From the NCBI GenBank assembly GCA_949294455.1, contig CASFHD010000006.1, forward strand, positions 1 through 51,253: a DNA stretch of 51,253 bases, written 5' to 3'. How positions within the stretch are numbered: the first letter of the stretch is position 1; each line of letters starts with the position of its first letter. Below are positions 34,971-42,888 of this stretch, piece by piece. A program made the translations under genes and the position numbers. The notes beneath the pieces are model-generated. The model was not told the DNA's origin and ran no database searches. It saw only the letters and a program-made list of their open reading frames with translations. The DNA comes from an uncultured Christensenella sp. (GTDB lineage: Bacteria; Bacillota; Clostridia; Christensenellales; UBA1242).

Positions 34971-35470
34971 AGATTGAAACAAAAGACTTAATATTAAAAA
35001 CGGACATTTCAAAGGCAGAAATAGAAAAAATACATCAAAATGTTTTTAGTCAAAGCGAAACTGCAAAATATATGCTTTGGAGAGCAAGTGATGAAATAGA
35101 ATGGACTAAAAAGCGCCTTAAATCGTGGCAGGAATCTAACCTTGAATTGTTTTTTGTTCATGAGAAATTAACTAAAGTTCCTATTGGATTTTTAACTTTT
35201 TTACAAGAAGATGACACTTTAAAAAACATCGGTCTTTGTATCGGCAAAAATTTTATTCGCAAAGGTTATGGGAAACAAGTTTTAACTGCATTGTTAGACT
35301 ATTGTAAAAGTCATAATATAAAAACTGTTGAATACTCTGCTTTTCACGAAAATATAGCATCAATTGAACTTGCAAAAAAATTAGGATTTGGTTATTCTCA
35401 CAGCAAAAATTCAATACGAAATCATGATAATCTTAGTTTTGTTGAAGATTTTTATGTCAAGAAAATTTAA
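34967..35470 (+). CDS. GNAT-family N-acetyltransferase
   Basis: This 167-residue GNAT protein has the start ETKDLILKT, beta-4/beta-5 with IGLCIGKNFIRKGYGKQVL (acetyl-CoA loop RKGYGKQ at residues 98-104) and the C-terminal HENIASIELAKKLGFGY typical of RimJ/RimL-like members. Substrates range from ribosomal proteins to small molecules and are not known here. ATG 34967 is set by GGAGAAG upstream and overlaps the HD gene by 4 nt. No terminator follows. Confidence 0.82.
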   Translation: MKIETKDLILKTDISKAEIEKIHQNVFSQSETAKYMLWRASDEIEWTKKRLKSWQESNLELFFVHEKLTKVPIGFLTFLQEDDTLKNIGLCIGKNFIRKGYGKQVLTALLDYCKSHNIKTVEYSAFHENIASIELAKKLGFGYSHSKNSIRNHDNLSFVEDFYVKKI

Positions 35471-35646
35471 GATGGCTTAGTATTTTAAAAGAAATGAGAG
35501 ATAAAACCAATAAACTTTCAATACGATTATATAAATTGAAAGATGTTGATAATATTGTTGAAGATCTAATATTAAAGCTATAAAAAGTTAACAAAAGAGA
35601 AAAATTACGAAATTCATAAAACTAATTTTTAATTAATTACTAAGTA
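35471..35646 (+). other. Short gap with a possible gene remnant
   Basis: A 29-codon frame (35494-35583, MRDKTNKLSIRLYKLKDVDN...) has no clear ribosome-binding site and looks like the end of a lost gene. Nothing else is evident. Confidence 0.3.
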
Positions 35647-35655
35647 TGTTATAAT
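35647..35655 (+). promoter_or_regulatory. Extended -10 promoter of the helicase, leaderless spacing
   Basis: TGt-TATAAT with the -10 at 35650-35655 lies 6 nt before ATG 35662; the -35 region is weak (TTTTAA). No Shine-Dalgarno. Confidence 0.55.
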
Positions 35656-35661
35656 TAATCT

Positions 35662-36063
35662 ATGAATATAAAAAATAAGCTTATTTTATTTAAAAAACAA
35701 TACGAAAACGAGTTTAAAGATATTACCGAAAAAATTAGAGGTTTAATTATAAATAAAAAGTCTTACAAGTTATATTTCAATAGTGGGAAAATATATCCAG
35801 CAAAATTTGATAATGTTATGATACTAGAAAAACAAGGATGTGTTAATTTAGCCAATTATACGATTTTATACAAAGGAAAAATTAAGTCTGATATTACAAA
35901 AGTAGATGTTTATGTTGATATTTGCGATAAAAAATTCTATAAAGTATTTTGCGTAAATGGATATAGTTTTATATGCAAGTCAAAAGATATTGAATTTTAC
36001 AAATTTTTAGAGGATGATAAAAATTTAATTATTGGAAATCTTGTGCATGCGAGACCGATATAG
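35662..36063 (+). pseudogene. Helicase piece 1: N-terminal domain
   Basis: This 133-codon frame (start NIKNKLILFKKQYENEF) is the N-terminal domain and ends at a premature TAG at 36061. The coding sense continues in another frame with DIDTISNMMCLQYDN, so the stop results from a frame change near 36055. Confidence 0.7.
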
Positions 36064-36077
36064 ATACAATATCAAAT

Positions 36078-36563
36078 ATGATGTGCCTTCAATATGATAA
36101 TCTTGTTGTCAATCCAAATAGCGTTTTATATTTTTATATTAACAAATTAAATAATGAAAACAAACTTGAAGATAACATAATTTGTCCTTTTGATTTCAAT
36201 TATTCTCAACTTAAAGCAGTCAGATCTGCTCTTAGCAATAAAATTAGCATAATTAAAGGACCACCAGGGACAGGAAAAACTCAAACCATACTAAATTTAG
36301 TTTGCAATCTTATAATTAGAGGTAAAAGTATTGCAATAATTTCTTCAAACTATACTGCTATAGAAAGTATAGAAAAAAAATTAAGGGAAAATGGTTATGA
36401 AGTGATTTTTGCTTCTTTAGGTAATGGAGATAGAAAATCAGAATTTTTTAGCAATAAAACTGCAACATTTCAAACAACTAACCTAGAAAATATGATATTT
36501 CACTTAAAAAATTGCCTGATTTGGAAAAACTTTTTGATAGAGAAAATAAATCTAAAAGTTTAA
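36078..36563 (+). pseudogene. Helicase piece 2: RecA1 domain with Walker A
   Basis: This frame holds FNYSQLKAVRSALSN (Q-motif-like) and the Walker A IIKGPPGTGKTQTILN, then IAIISSNYTAIESIEKKL. Its sense is lost after MIFHLKN at about 36510, where the next frame continues as LPDLEKLFD. The last codons to 36563 are out of frame. Confidence 0.7.
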
Positions 36564-36751
36564 ATGAAGAAATTGAAGCTATTAAATTTGAAAAACTGTA
36601 TTATGAAAAATTAAATCATGAAAATTTAATTAATGTTAATCAATATAAATTTAGAAATTCTCAATCATTAATCAAATATGTAACAAGATATCAAGATGAT
36701 ACTAAAGAGAAAAAGTTTACATTTTTTTCTTTGGTTAAAGTTAATTATTAA
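36512..36751 (+). pseudogene. Helicase piece 3: helical insert
   Basis: This short frame encodes the charged helical insert (LPDLEKLFDRENKSKSLNEE...) between the two RecA domains. It runs to FTFFSLVK, after which the sense continues in the frame of piece 4 as LIIKYGFKKALIK. Confidence 0.65.
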
Positions 36752-38351
36752 ATATGGATTTAAAAAAGCATTAATAAAAGCAAAAAACAGAGAACAAATT
36801 CTCACTTCTCTTGAATATAAATATTACACATTAAAATTAGTAGAAATGTCAAAGGAATTGGAAGAATTAAAAGAACCTTTAAAAGATAAAGAACAATTAG
36901 TTTTAGAATATAAAACACTATCTAAGAAACTTTTAAGTGACTACATTAGTAAAAATATCAATTTTAATTTAAAATTTACTCAAAAAGATTACAAAAAAAG
37001 GTTTTCTCAATTCATAAGAAGATATCCCATTATAATATCTACAGCAATATCTTTTATGAGTTCAATTGAATCAGAATATATTTTTGATTATGTTATAATT
37101 GATGAGGCTTCTCAAGTTACCATACCATCTACAATTCCGCTTTTAAATAAATGTAAAAATTTAGTAATTGTCGGAGATGATAAACAACTTCCTCCAATAG
37201 AAAAATATAAAACAATATGCAATTTTGATAATGTCTTTGATAGTAATAAAGAAAGTTTAATTACTTCATTTATGAAGATATATCCTGATGTCGTAACCAC
37301 TCTTTTAGAACATTATAGATGTGATCCAACAATTATTGGATTCTGTAATTTGAAATATTATAATAATCAACTAATTCCTTTTACTACAAATAGGGAAAAA
37401 CAATCCCTTGATATATTTTTTACTTCTAATGAAAATCATATGAGAAGAATAAATCATGGGATGCAAAATGGTATTTATAATCAAAGAGAAATTGATGTGA
37501 TTGACGAAATACTTAATGAAAATAAGTATAGAAATCTTGATCATAATGAAATTGGTATTATATGCCCATATAGGCTACAAGCCGATAAGTTGCAGCGCAA
37601 ATATTCAGATATTGAATGTGATACAATACATAAGTTCCAAGGTAGAGAAAAAAATGTTATAATTTTTTCTTCTGTTCTGGACAACAAAGCATCAACAAGT
37701 GAAATTACATTTGTTGACAATCCAAATATGCTCAATGTAACGGTGTCTCGAGCAAAAGAAAAATTTATATTAGTAACAAATGAAAAAGCATTTGAAAGTA
37801 AAGGTAAAGAAATACATGATTTAATAAATTATATTTCTTATAAATCAATGAATGAAAATTTATTTAAAAGTAAATGTATTTCTATCTTTGATTATTTGTA
37901 TAAGTCAAAAGAAATAGAAAGAAACAAAATTTTAGTAAATTGCTCAAGTAAAAGCAATCATTACTCTGAAAAATTATTAAGAGTGTTGCTTGATAAGCTA
38001 ATTATGTTTGAGGAATATAAACAATTTACGATTCAAGAGCAAGTAAAAGTAAAAGATATTATAAGAAATTTGGAAATATTCAGTGAAGACGAATTAACTT
38101 ATATAAAAAATAATTGTAGTGTTGACTTTTTAATTAAAGATAAAGTTAATCAAGATATAGTTTGTATAATTGAAGTCGATGGTGTTGAATTCCATGAAAA
38201 TAATAAGGAACAACAGATTAAGGACGAGCTAAAAGATTCAATTTTGAACAAGTGTAATATTTCATTGTTAAGATTAAAAACCAATGGGAGTAATGAGGAA
38301 AACAAAATTAAACAAATTTTTAATAATTATCTAAATAAATTTAGATTTTAA
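36696..38351 (+). pseudogene. Helicase piece 4: RecA2 and DUF2726-like nuclease
   Basis: This is the largest intact part, with about 540 codons in sense. It contains helicase motifs II to VI (DEAS, GDDKQ, YRCDP, IHKFQGRE, SRAKE). From about 37950 it encodes the nuclease-like domain with KLLRVLLDKLI, SVDFLIKD and CIIEVDGVEFHENN. An Asp and a Glu at the expected places suggest that the nuclease site was once active. The first ~14 codons are out of frame. Confidence 0.75.
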
Positions 38352-38494
38352 CCTAAATGTTTTTATAATACATTACTTAATAGTGAAATTATTAACAATT
38401 CAAATTTCTTTAAAAATAAGTTTTTGAAAAATAGATTCTTAAAAGGTTGTATATTTCATTTTTACATTAGAAAGCTATACAAAATAAAAAAATA

Positions 38495-38503
38495 TGCTAT
38501 AAT
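38495..38503 (+). promoter_or_regulatory. Orphan extended -10 promoter
   Basis: TATGc-TATAAT (-10 at 38498-38503), the same ATGCTATAAT core as the HD-gene promoter at 34345-34354. No protein gene follows. Confidence 0.5.
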
Positions 38504-38651
38504 TGTTTTATGAAAATATCAAGAGAAGCCTAAAAAATGATATTTTATTGAATAATTTTTAGCAAAACAAGAAAGAAGATGTTATATGTAAATAAAAGAT
38601 TATTTATGAAATAAGTAAATTTTAATGCCAAACCAAACATTATTAAAAAAT

Positions 38652-38687
38652 AAAACGGACTTTGAGTTTTCAAGGTTCGTTTTATTC
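38652..38687 (+). terminator. Terminator on the plus strand before tRNA-Leu
   Basis: A 14-bp stem (38652-38665 with 38670-38683, two G-U pairs on the plus strand) ends in TTTTATT. On the minus strand it has two mismatches but could still serve the tRNA transcript. Confidence 0.7.
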
Positions 38688-38692
38688 TTGTC

Positions 38693-38776
38693 TGGTGCGG
38701 ATAACAGGAGTTGAACCTGCAAGGTGTTATCCACTAGAACCTGAATCTAGCGCGTTTGCCATTTCGCCATATCCGC
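38693..38776 (-). tRNA. tRNA-Leu (anticodon CAG)
   Basis: The minus strand folds as a class II tRNA. The acceptor is GCGGATA/TATCCGC, the anticodon stem CTAGA/TCTAG with loop TTCAGGT (anticodon CAG, reads CUG), then a long variable arm and TTCAACT in the T loop. CCA is encoded. It sits at the edge of the accessory stretch. Confidence 0.95.
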
Positions 38777-38784
38777 ATTCCTAA

Positions 38785-38813
38785 ATTATATCAAATATCT
38801 ATTTTGTTGTCAA
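38785..38813 (-). promoter_or_regulatory. Perfect extended promoter of tRNA-Leu
   Basis: On the minus strand TTGACA (38813-38808), a 17-nt spacer and TGA-TATAAT (-10 at 38790-38785). Transcription would start about 2 nt before the tRNA. Confidence 0.9.
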
Positions 38814-39290
38814 TTTTTATTGTTCTTATATAATTCATAATATGTTTTAGTATATATCTATATTTTAATATGAGATAGATTACAAAAGTTAAAAAAATGC
38901 TATACCTTATAAAATTATCTAATATGTTATCCTTATAAAATAAAATTTTTATTGTTTTATATTTTATGATTTATTATTTATGTAGTATATTTTTTTTCAT
39001 TAATATTTGAGTGTATATGCAATAATGTGTTGTAATTATACTGTTAAAAGCATTTTTAATAAATTTTAAATTTTTATTCAGTATTTTTTATTATTATAAT
39101 TGTTTTATAATAAACTATTAAATCTATAATTTTATTAGCAAGATTAAAAATATAAGTTTTAATTACAAATATTCTATATTGAGGATTGATAAATTATATG
39201 TTTTCAGTTTGGTAAGTTTGTTAAATTTATGTTTATTTTAAAGATCATTTGTCGTATTTTAATAAATTTATTTTTTTTAATTAATATTCA

Positions 39291-39320
39291 TTGACAATAA
39301 AATCTTTCTTGGTTTAAAAT
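39291..39320 (+). promoter_or_regulatory. Promoter of the gene at 39348
   Basis: TTGACA (39291-39296), an 18-nt spacer and TAAAAT (39315-39320). Confidence 0.7.
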
Positions 39321-39347
39321 GATATTATAAATATTTAAGGTGATGTT

Positions 39348-39779
39348 ATGAATTTGTTAAATGAATGTATTTCAAGAGTGAAAAATACTGAAGATTTTTT
39401 ACAACAATTTAAGTATTCAGGAGATTATTTTTGGTCATATAATGACAATGATAAAAAACAGACTGTTGTTGAATTATCTGATTTAATAAAGACAATGCCC
39501 ACTAAAGTGATGAAAAAACTCTATATTTTAAAAGAGTATATTTTAGAAAACAATGTAGATGATAATAAGTTGATTTCAGATATTAACAAATTGATAGTTA
39601 CTAATCCTATTTATTGGTTAACTTATGTTCGGCTGTTAAGTATTTATTATAATAGTAACGTTAATGGAAATTTTTCTGAATTTTTAAAGAATTTTGATGA
39701 TTTGAATGAATTGGCTAAATGGTTCTACGAAAAGAGACAATTAAAAAAAGATAAATCAAATCTTACACTAGAAATTTAA
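39348..39779 (+). CDS. Unrecognised small helical protein
   Basis: This 143-residue, mostly helical, cytoplasmic protein has a YWLTYVRLLSIYYN segment. I do not recognise a family. AAGGTGAT at 39337-39344 and a good promoter support the start and that it is a real gene. It is followed by the VTT-domain gene, which has its own possible TATAAT at 39853-39858. Confidence 0.6.
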   Translation: MNLLNECISRVKNTEDFLQQFKYSGDYFWSYNDNDKKQTVVELSDLIKTMPTKVMKKLYILKEYILENNVDDNKLISDINKLIVTNPIYWLTYVRLLSIYYNSNVNGNFSEFLKNFDDLNELAKWFYEKRQLKKDKSNLTLEI

Positions 39780-39891
39780 TATCTTTTTTGTTGCCATATA
39801 TTGCATTTTTATAATTAAATTTACGTAATTATTTTATATTATATAATTTACTTATAATTTTTTGTTTTTTACAAAAGATACAAAGGATAAG

Positions 39892-40641
39892 ATGGACACA
39901 AATAAAAAAAAACAAATTAAAGGTATAATTATAAGAATTTTAATTTCTCTATTAATCGTAGGGGTTATTATTTTAGTGAGTTATTTGGTATTTAAAAAAA
40001 TGGGATACCTTGACCTAACTAAAGAAGAACTTCGAGATGAAATTAGTAAGACTGGAGCGTGGGGTCCATTAGTTTTTGTTTTAGTTTCTTTTTTGCAAGT
40101 TACTTTTATTCCTATTCCTGGTGCTATAACTATCCTTGCAGGTAGTTTGTTGTTTGGTCCTTTTTTATCTTTTGTTTATTCATTTATAGGTTCGTTCATA
40201 GGTTCAATTTTGGCATTTGGTTTGGGTAGATGGTTTGGTCGTCCTTTTGTTAATTGGATTGCTGGAGACAAACATACTGTTGACAAATATCTACAAAAGT
40301 CAAAAGGTAAAGAAAATGTCGTTTTCTTTTTTATGTTCTTGCTTCCGTTATTTCCAGATGATTTACTTTGCTCGGTTGCAGGGATTACTAAAATCAGTTG
40401 GAGAAATTTTATTCTAATGCAAATTATTTGCAAGCCTATAGGAATTGTCGCTACTTTATTCTTTATGTCAGGTGAAATTATTCCATATCGTGGGTGGGGA
40501 CTTATTGTTTTGGCCGTACTAGCAGTCTTGTCAATAATTGCCTTTATTATTGCATATAAAAATGCAGACAGAATAAATAATGGTTTAAATAAGTTTTTTA
40601 CAAAAATCGCGTTAAAAAAACAAAAAAACGATAAAGAATAA
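39892..40641 (+). CDS. TVP38/TMEM64-family membrane protein (VTT/SNARE-associated domain)
   Basis: This 249-residue protein has a Lys-rich N-terminus, a first helix (about 11-34) and a VTT core with FIPIPGAITILAGSLLFGP, GSFIGSILAFGLGRWFGRP (half-helix hairpins) and LPLFPDDLLCSVAGITKI. TVP38 proteins belong to the DedA superfamily; some DedA members flip undecaprenyl phosphate. The conserved F/YP(I)PG and acidic FPDD pair are present. ATG 39892 is favoured by AAAGGAT upstream; the frame opening at 39862 uses TTG without a ribosome-binding site. Family call is strong; the substrate is not known. Confidence 0.85.
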   Translation: MDTNKKKQIKGIIIRILISLLIVGVIILVSYLVFKKMGYLDLTKEELRDEISKTGAWGPLVFVLVSFLQVTFIPIPGAITILAGSLLFGPFLSFVYSFIGSFIGSILAFGLGRWFGRPFVNWIAGDKHTVDKYLQKSKGKENVVFFFMFLLPLFPDDLLCSVAGITKISWRNFILMQIICKPIGIVATLFFMSGEIIPYRGWGLIVLAVLAVLSIIAFIIAYKNADRINNGLNKFFTKIALKKQKNDKE

Positions 40642-40764
40642 TTAATTTTTATTTTGAATCTATTTATTTTTTTATGTTTATCATTACTAATGTTATTTAT
40701 TAATTTTCCTAAAAAGTTGGAAAATATGTTTATAATGCGGTTTTTATTATAACTTATAATTCTA

Positions 40765-41247
40765 TCATTTTTTTAAACGTTTGATGTATTTCATTAATCT
40801 GTAAAAATCACTAATTATATTGTTAAATATTACAGTTTGATTATTGTTATTTATTATTTTAGAACTATTGTTATCAATTGATTTATTATCATAAGAAATT
40901 TTTATATTTTCATTTGTTTTTATTCCTTTTATTATAATTTTTAATCTTGAGTATAATGCATATATTATTGTGTCTATAACATACGTGTTAATTGAATATT
41001 TTAAGATTTCATTAAAAATTAACTTATTATTTGTCAGATAAAAATATAATATGTTGATTGTTATTGACAAAGTTATAGGTATTAAAATTATAATAGAATT
41101 TATAGCTTTTCGTTTTTCTTCACTAAGTGTCTTTGTTTTGTCCTTTATGGGAAGTTTTATTATAAATGTTAACGTGAAAACTATAATTGCAAATATATAT
41201 GTAGTTTTATTTATTTGAGTTAAGTTTAAAATATAAAAATTTTCCAT
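40765..41247 (-). CDS. Unrecognised small membrane protein
   Basis: This 160-residue protein has three hydrophobic segments in its first ~100 residues (about 15-32, 48-70, 80-98), then an Asn/Lys-rich polar stretch and a basic end. No family is recognised. AAAGG lies 12 nt before ATG 41247, a rather long spacing, so the start is tentative. It is on the minus strand downstream of the lipoprotein gene but separated from it by a terminator. Confidence 0.5.
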   Translation of the reverse strand: MENFYILNLTQINKTTYIFAIIVFTLTFIIKLPIKDKTKTLSEEKRKAINSIIILIPITLSITINILYFYLTNNKLIFNEILKYSINTYVIDTIIYALYSRLKIIIKGIKTNENIKISYDNKSIDNNSSKIINNNNQTVIFNNIISDFYRLMKYIKRLKK

Positions 41248-41310
41248 TTATAAATAACCTTTTTAGTCTTAATATAGTCTAATAATTTTAAAAATTTTAT
41301 GATTGATGAC

Positions 41311-41340
41311 AAAAAAATAATGGATAGTTCCATTATTTTT
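41311..41340 (-). terminator. Terminator of the lipoprotein gene
   Basis: The AATAATGGA/TCCATTATT stem (41316-41324 with 41329-41337) has A and T runs on both sides and follows the lipoprotein stop on the minus strand. It could also act on the plus strand. Confidence 0.85.
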
Positions 41341-41351
41341 TATATTAAAAT

Positions 41352-42170
41352 TTATTGATTATCTGCAACACCTTTCATTAAATATGTATATGTATTAATA
41401 AAATCAATTGTTTCATCTGACAAACCATATTCTAAGGTTATAGTCATTTCTATAGTAGGTAGAACTTCGCCATCATCAGTTGTTTGTTCAATAATTTTAT
41501 GATAACCTAGCAGTCTTCCTGTTGAATCTAATTTTGCTTCAAAATTTATAGTACTCGTTACATTCTTTTGTAATTCGCTATCATAGGTATTAAGTGTTGT
41601 TTCTAATACTAAGTTCATATTTTTGTTTTTATCAAGTGTAAATGTTGTTAAATTTTCATTAGTAAATTCGCAATTTAAGATTTCATAATCCATAGAAGAT
41701 ATGATACTATCAGTCATAAATGAATTTGTATAAGGTTCTTTGTTAATTGAAACAGAATCATCAGATAAAGAAGAGTGATAAACATAGTATGTGCTAGGTT
41801 CATTGCCTTCTTCATATACACATAAAGCTTCTTGACCTGTTATATTTCCTTCCATATCTTTATATAACCTCAATTCGACATTTTCTTGACTATCATTTTT
41901 GTAATTATAAATTACGTAATTGGTGTTGCTGCTAGGGTCAATATCACCATCTGTGGTTGAAGTGGTTGCTACAAGTGTAGATTTTAGACTATTTGCTATT
42001 CCATCTACATTCTGAACTAGAGAAGTGTAAGAATTAACAAATAAAGTGTAGGCTTGCTCATTAGTAATAGTTTGTTCTTGAGTTGTATCATTTTTACAAC
42101 CTGATAATGTTAGTGCTCCACCGCCTAATAGTGTTAATGCTAAAGCACCTGCTAAAATTTTTCTTTTCAT
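41352..42170 (-). CDS. Lipoprotein of unknown function
   Basis: This 272-residue lipoprotein has a basic start (MKRKILAGAL), a hydrophobic core and the lipobox LSGC with lipidated Cys25, so it would be anchored to the outer face of the plasma membrane. The mature part (residues 26-272) is acidic and mostly beta, with features like LVLETTLNTYDSELQ and EAKLDSTGRLLGYHKIIEQ that recall LolA/LppX-like sheets; this is only a fold guess. The start ATG 42170 follows GGGAGG; the longer frame to 42215 begins inside the promoter. Expression may vary because a 15-nt poly-A tract fills the promoter spacer, and a palindrome lies at the start of transcription. Confidence 0.75.
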   Translation of the reverse strand: MKRKILAGALALTLLGGGALTLSGCKNDTTQEQTITNEQAYTLFVNSYTSLVQNVDGIANSLKSTLVATTSTTDGDIDPSSNTNYVIYNYKNDSQENVELRLYKDMEGNITGQEALCVYEEGNEPSTYYVYHSSLSDDSVSINKEPYTNSFMTDSIISSMDYEILNCEFTNENLTTFTLDKNKNMNLVLETTLNTYDSELQKNVTSTINFEAKLDSTGRLLGYHKIIEQTTDDGEVLPTIEMTITLEYGLSDETIDFINTYTYLMKGVADNQ

Positions 42171-42182
42171 TTTTCCTCCCAT

Positions 42183-42195
42183 GTGCAAATTGCAC
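42183..42195. promoter_or_regulatory. Palindromic operator candidate of the lipoprotein gene
   Basis: GTGCAAATTGCAC is a perfect inverted repeat around one central base. It lies between the -10 box and the ribosome-binding site, where a repressor would block transcription. Confidence 0.45.
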
Positions 42196-42205
42196 TTATA
42201 GAATA

Positions 42206-42235
42206 ATTTTAGCACTATTTTTTTTTTTTTTTCAA
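42206..42235 (-). promoter_or_regulatory. Lipoprotein promoter with a 15-nt poly-A spacer
   Basis: On the minus strand TTGAAA (42235-42230) and TGC-TAAAAT (-10 at 42211-42206) are 18 nt apart. The run of 15 T on the plus strand (42218-42232) fills most of the spacer and overlaps the -35 box, so slippage would change the spacing. Confidence 0.65.
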
Positions 42236-42369
42236 GTGTTCCAAAAAAATAATTAAAAAAAATTTATAACAAAAAAACACAACAAATTCGCATATTTTTA
42301 TGTTTGTGAATGTAATTTTGCTATATAAAAAATTGAGTTATTTTATAATTTGATTTTGTTAAAAAATAT

Positions 42370-42457
42370 TGGCGCAGAAAGGGGGATTCGAACCCCCGAA
42401 GGCTTTCACCTTACCGGTTTTCGAGACCAGCACATTCGACCACTCTGACATCTCTGC
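42370..42457 (-). tRNA. tRNA-Ser (anticodon CGA)
   Basis: The minus strand folds as a class II tRNA. The acceptor is GCAGAGA/TTTCTGC, the anticodon loop CTCGAAA (anticodon CGA, reads UCG), with a long variable arm and GGGGGTTCGAATCCCCC as T arm. CCA is encoded (42370-42372). Confidence 0.95.
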
Positions 42458-42466
42458 ATCTAGGTC

Positions 42467-42495
42467 AGTTTATCATATTATTCTTATTTTTGCAA
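42467..42495 (-). promoter_or_regulatory. Extended promoter of tRNA-Ser
   Basis: On the minus strand TTGCAA (42495-42490), a 17-nt spacer and TGA-TAAACT (-10 at 42472-42467). Transcription would start about 3 nt before the tRNA. Confidence 0.75.
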
Positions 42496-42614
42496 GCATA
42501 CAAGTATATTGATTTATAACATTTATACTATTATTTTTTTTAAATTATCAGTCTATCAATAATTTCAATATTTACAAAGATATTAAATATATAAATATGT
42601 CATTAAATTTTAAT

Positions 42615-42672
42615 AATATATCAAATAATCTTTAATATATCAAACAATCTTTGAATATATCATACATTATTT
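42615..42672. repeat. Three imperfect ~19-nt tandem repeats
   Basis: Units begin at 42615, 42634 and 42654, each starting AATATATCA and ending near ATCTTT or ATTATTT. No role is evident. Confidence 0.5.
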
Positions 42673-42834
42673 AAATGTAAAAAGCATTTAATACTATAAA
42701 CTATCTAATTATTAAATATACTAAATTATATTCTTTAATTATATTTTATTTCTAGATTTTAAATTATTGATAATGAAAAAAATTACCGAATATTTTTAAT
42801 TTTATTAAATGTTTTGTATTTATTGCAATTTGTT

Positions 42835-42862
42835 TTGAATTGTAATAATTTTATGTTATTAT
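42835..42862 (+). promoter_or_regulatory. Promoter of the DUF368 gene
   Basis: TTGAAT (42835-42840), a 16-nt spacer and TGt-TATTAT (-10 at 42857-42862). Confidence 0.6.
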
Positions 42863-42888
42863 ACATACATTACTGAGTTTAGGTGTAT

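Larger units (their letters stand above)
35662..38351 (+). pseudogene. Frame-broken SF1 (DNA2/NAM7-type) helicase with C-terminal DUF2726-like nuclease
   Basis: Four overlapping reading frames together encode one protein of about 890 residues. Translation moves between frames at about 36055, 36510 and 36735. The first two act like one-base losses (the second inside a run of six A) and the third like a one-base gain. Domains in order: an unrecognised N-terminal domain; RecA1 with Walker A GPPGTGKT; a charged helical insert; RecA2 with IDEASQ, VGDDKQLPP, EHYRCDP, IHKFQGREK and TVSRAKEKF; then a PD-(D/E)xK-like domain with VDFLI and IIEVDGVEFH, resembling DUF2726. Such COG1112-like helicase-nucleases often belong to mobile or defence regions. 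Either the gene is decayed or the sequence has indel errors. Confidence 0.8.
38352..38692. other. Gap between helicase and tRNA-Leu with an orphan promoter and terminator
   Basis: This stretch holds an extended -10 promoter at 38495-38503 and a strong plus-strand hairpin terminator at 38652-38683. Together they would give a transcript of about 175 nt. It contains only tiny frames (7 codons at 38510; 11 codons MLYVNKRLFMK near 38580). It could be a small RNA, a tiny gene or the remains of a lost gene. Confidence 0.4.
38777..39347. other. Long AT-rich gap after tRNA-Leu
   Basis: Apart from the tRNA-Leu promoter and the promoter at 39291-39320, I see only A/T-rich sequence with no open frame, hairpin or repeat that stands out. 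Confidence 0.5.
42458..42888. other. Divergent gap between tRNA-Ser and the DUF368 gene
   Basis: Besides the two divergent promoters and the short tandem repeat at 42615-42672, I see only A/T-rich sequence. Confidence 0.5.

Noticed and set aside
35662..38351. Programmed frameshifting of the helicase
   Set aside because: Three changes in mixed directions, only one at a slippery site, are better explained by decay or sequence error.
38352..39347. Attachment site or integrase next to tRNA-Leu
   Set aside because: No recombinase gene and no direct repeat of the tRNA 3' end could be seen in the window.
42615..42672. Short repeats as a CRISPR array or plasmid iterons
   Set aside because: The units are imperfect, directly adjacent without spacers, A/T-only in character, and no cas or rep gene is near.
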